Source: G965230065 sp965230065 (GTDB lineage: Bacteria > Bacteroidota > Bacteroidia > Cytophagales > Cyclobacteriaceae). Taken from it: DNA of 64,000 bases. The notes under the pieces are model-generated. The model saw only the letters and a program-made list of their open reading frames with translations, searched no databases and was not told the origin of the DNA. The stretch covers positions 7,316,001 through 7,380,000 of the forward strand of contig OZ245942.1 in the NCBI GenBank assembly GCA_965230065.1. Reading direction: 5' to 3'. The position numbers were made by a program, and so were the translations under genes. Shown in pieces: positions 58,975-64,000 of the stretch. Every line of letters begins with the position of its first letter. The first letter of the stretch is position 1.

Positions 58975-59784
58975 TTAATCCCATTCGGGTGCCCAGGCCG
59001 GGCTGATGATGCGGTGATTGCCTTGTAACCCTGAAATACGGCCCATTTCTTCTTCATTCAGTGAAAAATCAAATATCTCAAAGTTCTGTTTCCGGTGTTC
59101 AGGGCTGGAAGCTTTGGGAATGGCCGCTACTTTTTCTAACTGCACCAGCCAACGGATGGCAACCTGCACCGGGGATTTGTTGTACTTTTCAGCAATATCC
59201 TTTAGGGTTTTATCTTCCATCACTTTGCCTTTGGCTATTGGACAATACGAGGTCAGGAACATGTTATGGGCACGCACAAAATCCAGCACGGGCGACTGGT
59301 CAAGGTAAGGGTGGTGCTCTACCTGATTGCACACGACAGGTGCTATTTTTACCACCTTTTCCAGCAAAGGCACCGTGAAATTGCTCACCCCTATATGCCT
59401 GGTTTTTCCAATTTCCTGCAATTGCATCATGGCTTCCAGGGTTTCTTCCAGAGGGATTTCCCTGGAAGGCCAGTGGATGAGCAACAGGTCTACATATTCG
59501 GTTTGCAACTTGTGCAGGCTTTCTTCTGCCGCTTTTGTGAGTTTATCTTTTTGTAAATCGGTATACCAAATTTTAGTGGTAAGGAACAAATCTTCCCGGT
59601 CAGCACCTGCGGTTTTGATGCCCTGCCCTACGGCTTCTTCGTTGTCGTACATTTGGGCAGTATCTATGTGCCGGTATCCCAGCCCAATGGCATCAGCTAC
59701 CACTTTTTTACAAGTTTCCCCAGTGATTTGATAGGTTCCGAACCCTAGTGAAGGGATTTTAGTTTCTCCGGTTTGGATATGCAT
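58975..59784 (-). CDS. Aldo/keto reductase
   Basis: A 269-residue NADPH-dependent reductase. The catalytic tetrad is visible: Asp41 and Tyr46 in 'YRHIDTAQMYDNEEAVG', Lys71 in 'LTTKIW', His in 'LLIHWPS'. NADP-binding 'IPKASSPEHRKQNFEIFDFSL' is near the C-terminus. It reduces carbonyls such as 2,5-diketogluconate in related enzymes; substrate unknown. Upstream of the phosphatase gene on the same strand with 60 bases between. Confidence 0.92.
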   Translation of the reverse strand: MHIQTGETKIPSLGFGTYQITGETCKKVVADAIGLGYRHIDTAQMYDNEEAVGQGIKTAGADREDLFLTTKIWYTDLQKDKLTKAAEESLHKLQTEYVDLLLIHWPSREIPLEETLEAMMQLQEIGKTRHIGVSNFTVPLLEKVVKIAPVVCNQVEHHPYLDQSPVLDFVRAHNMFLTSYCPIAKGKVMEDKTLKDIAEKYNKSPVQVAIRWLVQLEKVAAIPKASSPEHRKQNFEIFDFSLNEEEMGRISGLQGNHRIISPAWAPEWD

Positions 59785-59997
59785 GGATAGGTAGTTTTAT
59801 GTTAAATGAAAAAATATAATTGTTGGACAAAAAAATAGAAATGCCCACAATGTACCCTACGAAGAATTCACCGGATTCGATACAATACCTGTAAAACAAA
59901 TGAGAACAGAAGACTGAGCTTTGACAAAACTAATAGCAGCTAAACTATAATCATAGTGCCAAAAGATTTGTCAAAGTTTTTCACGAAAATTTTCAAA

Positions 59998-61053
59998 TTA
60001 TTCTGCCCGTTCCAAAGGCAATTGTATTTCAAACTCACTGCCTTTGTCAATCGTGCTTCTGAATTTGAGGATGCTCCGCTGTTTTTCAACGAGCTTTTTC
60101 ACCACATACAGCCCCAGCCCATTACCAGAAGATGCTTCATTTCCCCGAAAATACATTTCAAAAATACGGGGCTGCAATTCTTCCTTAATGCCCTGCCCGT
60201 TATCGCTTACTTTCAGGCAAAGGTATTTTGTGTTTTCAAAAACCTGCACGTTTACATAAGGCTGGCTGCCTTTGCTGAAATATACAGCATTTTCTATGAG
60301 GTTTTCTAACAGGGCCGTAATGATATAAGCATCTGCGACATACGCGTGCCCCACAGACACCTCGTATTGAAAATCCACTTTTCTCTCCTGTAAAAATGGT
60401 TCGATCTTTTCATGCAACCCTTCTAAGATGCTGGTAAATTCCAACTTTTTTATCATAGGTGATTCAGACTCTCTGAAGCTGATTACCTGTAATTTTTTTA
60501 GCATTTTGTCCAGGTCATGCACAGTGCTTTGTATATGATTAAGCACTTGCAGCGTTTGTTCATCCTGCACACCATGGGTAGCAATATTTACCAGCCCGAG
60601 AATGGAGGTTAGCGGCCTGCGAAAATCGTGGGAAGTCCTGTAAAACAGGGTATGCAATTCATAATGAGCTTCTTTGAGCTTTTGGGTGCGCTCTTCTACT
60701 ATTTTCTCCAAGCCCGTATTCAGATTTTTTATTTCAGAGTACATCCGCTGCAACTCCAGCGACTGGCTCATCAAAGCCTGCTGCTGCAACTCAATTTCTA
60801 CATTCCGTTCCGATATTTCTTCGTAAGCTGATTCCAGCTCGGTGTTTTTCTTTCCAATTTTATCCAGCAATATCAATTGAGACAGCTTGGTCGCCAGTAT
60901 TTCGCCTATGAGTTTGGCAAACCTGTAATCGGTTTCATTATAATCGTCAATGTTTTTACTGGCAATCATCAGCACCATTTGCTGATCGCTGACAAAACTC
61001 AGGGGCAATACAAATAAGTGTGTTAATTTATCATGTGCAAAAATGCTTTGCAC
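59998..61053 (-). CDS. Sensor histidine kinase, apparently truncated at the N-terminus
   Basis: A 351-residue protein. A coiled-coil (about 63-135) precedes the dimerisation/phosphoacceptor helix 'TSHDFRRPLTSILGL' (His142). The ATPase domain has 'LLENLIENAVYFS', 'VSDNGQGIKEE' and 'GNGLGLYVVKKLV'. The start is a GTG; in-frame residues run back only to a stop at about 61105 without an ATG. The first 60 residues ('HLFVLPLSFVSDQQMVLMIASKNIDDYNETDYRFAKLIGEILATKLSQL') look like the end of a GAF sensor domain, so most of a sensor may be missing. No response regulator nearby. It abuts the divergent DUF255 gene. Confidence 0.82.
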   Translation of the reverse strand: MQSIFAHDKLTHLFVLPLSFVSDQQMVLMIASKNIDDYNETDYRFAKLIGEILATKLSQLILLDKIGKKNTELESAYEEISERNVEIELQQQALMSQSLELQRMYSEIKNLNTGLEKIVEERTQKLKEAHYELHTLFYRTSHDFRRPLTSILGLVNIATHGVQDEQTLQVLNHIQSTVHDLDKMLKKLQVISFRESESPMIKKLEFTSILEGLHEKIEPFLQERKVDFQYEVSVGHAYVADAYIITALLENLIENAVYFSKGSQPYVNVQVFENTKYLCLKVSDNGQGIKEELQPRIFEMYFRGNEASSGNGLGLYVVKKLVEKQRSILKFRSTIDKGSEFEIQLPLERAE

Positions 61054-61106
61054 CAGGGCTGCATTTTCATTGAATACCTCCCCCGGATTGTGTAAGTTTG
61101 TTTGCT

Positions 61107-63212
61107 ATGCTCAGAAAAAACCACATTCTTATAGCTGCCCTGCTTATCCTGAATTTCGGATGTAAACTACAACCGGAAGAAACTACCAACCAACTGGCCC
61201 ATGCAAGCAGCCCTTACTTACAACAGCACGCCCACAACCCCGTCAATTGGTACCCCTGGGGAGACGAAGCCCTGGAAAAAGCAAAAACCACCAATAAGCC
61301 CATCATCGTAAGCGTTGGGTACGCTGCCTGCCACTGGTGCCATGTGATGGAAAAGGAATCTTTTGAAAATGACTCTATAGCACAGTACATGAACGAGCAC
61401 TTTGTGAGCATCAAGGTAGACAGGGAAGAACGGCCCGATATTGACCAGATTTACATGGAGGCAGCCCAACTCATGAGCGGGCGGGGAGGCTGGCCGCTCA
61501 ACTGCATTACCCTGCCCGATGGCCGCCCTTTCTTCTGTGGTACCTATTTCCCAAAAGATGCCTGGATGGACGTGCTGAAACAAATTGTGGAACTATACAA
61601 TAACAATCCCGACCAGCTTCGCAATATTGCCATAAAAGTAACAGAAGGAGTAAATACCCTGCCCCTGGAATTAGCAGGCGTTGCAGACCGGAAAGCCAAT
61701 TTCCAACCTACCTTGCTGGACTCGGTTTACCAAAACTGGGCAGCAGAATTTGATACAGAAACGGGTGGCTTTCAGGGAGCGCCCAAGTTTCCGGTTCCCA
61801 ATAGCTTTCAGGCACTTTTACAATACCATTTTTATACGCAAAGCGAGCAAGCCCTTAACCAGGTAAAACTCACATTAAATAACATGGCTAACGGTGGTAT
61901 ATATGACCACCTGGGCGGAGGCTTTGCCCGGTACTCCACCGACGGGCAGTGGAAAGTGCCGCACTTCGAGAAAATGCTTTATGACAATGCCCAACTGGTC
62001 TCCTTGTATTCAGAAGCGTATCAGGTTACAAAAGATGAAAGCTACCGAACCGTAGTTTACGAAACACTGGCCTTCATCAAAAGGGAAATGACTTCCCCGG
62101 AAGGCGGTTTTTACTCTTCTCTGGATGCCGACAGTGAGGGGGAAGAAGGGAAATATTATGTGTGGACTGAAGCAGAAATTGACAAACTACTGGGAGAAAA
62201 GGCGGATATTTTCAAAAAGGTTTACAACATACAGGCGGAAGGGAATTGGGAAGAAGGGAAAAACATTTTGTACCGTACCCGCCCCGCCACTGAAATTGCC
62301 AGCGAACTGAACATCCCTGTAGATGAGTTGGGACAAAGTTTACGGACGACCGAAAACACCCTGCTGGAAGCCCGCCAGCAACGCGTCCGCCCCGGCCTGG
62401 ATGACAAGCTCCTCACTTCCTGGAATGCTTTGATGATACAGGGGTGCACCGATGCATATATGGCTTTTGGGGAAGAACGTTTCCTGCAAGCGGCACTGGA
62501 TGCCGGGCAGTTCCTGCTGGAAAACTCAATGTATGATGACCACCGCCTGAACCGCAACTGCCGGAAAGATGCTGCTTCTGTGAACGGTTTTCTGGACGAT
62601 TACGCCTACACCATCCGGGCATTTATCGCCCTTTATCAGGTTACGTTTGACGAAAGCTGGCTGTACCACGCCAAAGACCTGATGCAATATGTTACAACGC
62701 ATTTCCCTGACGAAGAAAGTGGTTACTTTTTCTATACTTCCGACCAGGACCCGGCCCTGATTGCACGCAAGGTAGAGCTTTTCGATAATGTGCTCCCCTC
62801 TTCCAATGCCATAATGGCGCATAATCTCTTTTTACTGGGACACTATTTTTACAACGAAAGCCATTTGGAACAGGCTCGCCTGATGCTAAGTGGTGTGCTG
62901 CCCCAACTCAGCCAGTCGCCCCGCTTCTTTGCCAACTGGCTGCAGCTGCTCATGCAACACACGTATCCGTTTTATGAAGTAGCTATTGTGGGCAAAGACT
63001 ATGGGCAAAAGTTGGAGACAATGCATCAAACTTTTCTCCCCGCCGCCATACTTTTGGGCGGAAAAAACGAAGGTAGCCTGGAATTACTGACCAATAAACT
63101 GGCAACCGGAGAAACATATATCTATGTGTGCCAGGATAAAGTTTGTCAGTTTCCGGTAACGGAAGCCAGGCAAGCTTTGGGGCAAATTCTAAATACTAAA
63201 AGTAGTTTATAG
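61107..63212 (+). CDS. DUF255 thioredoxin-like lipoprotein (YyaL/SSP411 family)
   Basis: A 701-residue protein from the ATG at 61107; an in-frame TTG at 61098 is possible. Lipobox 'LILNFGC' (Cys19). 'NQLAHASSPYLQQHAHNPVNWYPWGDEALEKAK' and 'VGYAACHWCHVMEKESFEN' (C75-H-W-C-H) are hallmarks of the family. The thioredoxin-like domain is followed by a large alpha/alpha-barrel similar to cellobiose epimerase/GH76-like enzymes ('PHFEKMLYDNAQLVSLYSEAY', 'GGFYSSLDADSEGEEGKYYVWT', 'GFLDDYAYTIRAFIALY'). Function unsettled. Divergent from the kinase gene at about 53 bases. Confidence 0.92.
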   Translation: MLRKNHILIAALLILNFGCKLQPEETTNQLAHASSPYLQQHAHNPVNWYPWGDEALEKAKTTNKPIIVSVGYAACHWCHVMEKESFENDSIAQYMNEHFVSIKVDREERPDIDQIYMEAAQLMSGRGGWPLNCITLPDGRPFFCGTYFPKDAWMDVLKQIVELYNNNPDQLRNIAIKVTEGVNTLPLELAGVADRKANFQPTLLDSVYQNWAAEFDTETGGFQGAPKFPVPNSFQALLQYHFYTQSEQALNQVKLTLNNMANGGIYDHLGGGFARYSTDGQWKVPHFEKMLYDNAQLVSLYSEAYQVTKDESYRTVVYETLAFIKREMTSPEGGFYSSLDADSEGEEGKYYVWTEAEIDKLLGEKADIFKKVYNIQAEGNWEEGKNILYRTRPATEIASELNIPVDELGQSLRTTENTLLEARQQRVRPGLDDKLLTSWNALMIQGCTDAYMAFGEERFLQAALDAGQFLLENSMYDDHRLNRNCRKDAASVNGFLDDYAYTIRAFIALYQVTFDESWLYHAKDLMQYVTTHFPDEESGYFFYTSDQDPALIARKVELFDNVLPSSNAIMAHNLFLLGHYFYNESHLEQARLMLSGVLPQLSQSPRFFANWLQLLMQHTYPFYEVAIVGKDYGQKLETMHQTFLPAAILLGGKNEGSLELLTNKLATGETYIYVCQDKVCQFPVTEARQALGQILNTKSSL

Positions 63213-63475
63213 TTTTTTGTTTTGCATTTTGTGTTTATTGTCAAATCCAAAACCCTAAACTCTAAACAAGCCTCAATTATTAATCCCAAAAACCCAAACA
63301 AAACCTAAACTCAAAAACTTCTATTTTAAATTTAATATTTTGTTCATTTGGGTTATTTAGGATTTAGAAATTCGATTTTAGGACTTCACATCCTGTTGTT
63401 GTTTGTTATTTGTTTAAAGTTTATAGACATTCAAACTCTAAACTTCAAACTAAAAACCTTAAACACCAAACTAAA
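63213..63475. repeat. Low-complexity AAAC/CTAAAC-type intergenic tract
   Basis: About 260 bases between two plus-strand genes, largely made of degenerate short units such as CTAAAC, AAACTC, CAAAAC and TAGGATTTAG. No open frame or stable hairpin was seen. It probably arises from slippage; the ATG of the next gene is within its right end. Confidence 0.5.
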
Positions 63476-64000
63476 ATGTGCAACCCAAAACATTACTTCA
63501 TTTTATTATCCATCATTATTTTTTCACAATGCAAAGGCCCGGATGCCGAAAACATTCAATTGCCACCACTCTTTGGCGATAACATGGTACTGCAACGGGA
63601 TATGGAAGTAGCCGTTTGGGGCACAGCCGAACCCGGAGGCACAGTGCAAATCAGCATCAATGACAAGGAAGCCTCTGCAAAGGTTGGCGAAGACGGAAAA
63701 TGGGAGGTAAACCTCCCCCCCATGCAGGCAGGCGGCCCTTTTGAGTTTAGCGTAAACGGTGCCCGAGATACTACCTTCACCAACGTGATGATTGGGGATG
63801 TGTGGGTAGCCTCGGGACAGTCCAATATGGAATGGCAGTTGCAAGCCACCGTAGATAATTACGAAGAAGAAATTGCCAATGCCAACTACCCCAACATCCG
63901 CCTTTTTGATGTGGAAAGGGATTTGAGCACTGTAGAACTCAACCAACTGCGCAAGCCGGTAACCTGGAAAGAATGCAGCCCTGAAACTATTCCTACTTTT
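63476..64000 (+). CDS. Sialate O-acetylesterase (N-terminal part, runs off window)
   Basis: The first 175 codons of a secreted esterase. Signal peptide 'MCNPKHYFILLSIIIFSQC' with a possible lipobox Cys. 'LFGDNMVLQRDMEVAVWGTAEPGGTVQISIND', 'WEVNLPPMQAGGPFEFSVNG', and 'NVMIGDVWVASGQSNMEWQL' are the family's N-terminal domain and the catalytic block, with the Ser in G-Q-S-N-M. It removes O-acetyl groups from sialic acids or other glycans. The remaining catalytic residues lie outside the window. Confidence 0.9.
   Translation, partial: MCNPKHYFILLSIIIFSQCKGPDAENIQLPPLFGDNMVLQRDMEVAVWGTAEPGGTVQISINDKEASAKVGEDGKWEVNLPPMQAGGPFEFSVNGARDTTFTNVMIGDVWVASGQSNMEWQLQATVDNYEEEIANANYPNIRLFDVERDLSTVELNQLRKPVTWKECSPETIPTF

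Overview
The window is a stretch of chromosome from a member of the Bacteroidota, most likely a marine or sediment member of the Cytophagales. The evidence is lineage-typical gene content: type IX secretion (T9SS) C-terminal signals of both kinds, a PorZ-like T9SS propeller next to recO, the three-gene sdhCAB operon, a Bacteroidota-type histone-like HU-related protein, a DUF4296 lipoprotein, the mreBCD-mrdA-rodA cell-shape operon, many SPII lipoproteins, weak ribosome-binding sites and several TAnnTTTG-type -7 promoter elements. This is a placement from gene content, not from a marker-gene tree.

Layout. 0-6.6 kb: a partial sppA protease gene, folK, fabD, an AI-2E family transporter, a DCC thiol oxidoreductase and a large T9SS type B cell-surface protein. 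7-10.4 kb: sdhC-sdhA-sdhB with a strong terminator. 10.4-14.1 kb: small or poorly known genes (a secreted orphan domain, an SPFH membrane protein coupled to a tiny ribbon-helix-helix protein, an HTH protein and an unknown protein). 14.2-22.9 kb: a tightly packed minus-strand cluster of two sulfatase lipoproteins, a parallel beta-helix enzyme, an agarase-like TIM-barrel protein and a PQQ dehydrogenase with a haem c site; it looks like a sulfated-glycan degradation unit without SusC/SusD. 23-29 kb: a secreted nuclease/phosphatase, a T9SS type A protein, a small membrane protein and a nucleoside-permease-family lipoprotein. 29.2-31.6 kb: a MacB/FtsX-type permease.

31.8-34.1 kb is the most unusual part. 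Two minus-strand genes, a SIR2-family protein and an unknown small protein, are each bounded like integron gene cassettes. Each has a very short 5' leader beginning after a GTT core, a sequence just after the stop that is the exact complement of the cassette's own 5' end, and then a roughly 120-base imperfect hairpin. No integrase gene is present in the window, so the arrangement resembles a cluster of attC sites lacking an integrase.

34.3-48.9 kb returns to core functions: an HU-related protein, recO, porZ, tdk, a conserved unknown, a membrane glycosyltransferase-like protein, rodA-mrdA-mreD-mreC-mreB (overlapping, one operon), a DUF4296 lipoprotein, a degenerate phospholipase-D-like membrane protein and an FKBP. 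49-64 kb: acyl carrier protein, TauE/SafE permease, a conserved membrane protein, a pair of HU proteins of which one carries a membrane helix, a NagX-like acyltransferase, a beta-CASP metallo-hydrolase, a small outer-membrane barrel, a 2-hydroxyacid dehydrogenase, malQ, a frameshifted metallophosphoesterase, an aldo/keto reductase, a histidine kinase lacking a clear N-terminus, a DUF255 thioredoxin-like lipoprotein and the start of a sialate O-acetylesterase gene. No rRNA, tRNA, CRISPR array, transposase or prophage genes were recognised.
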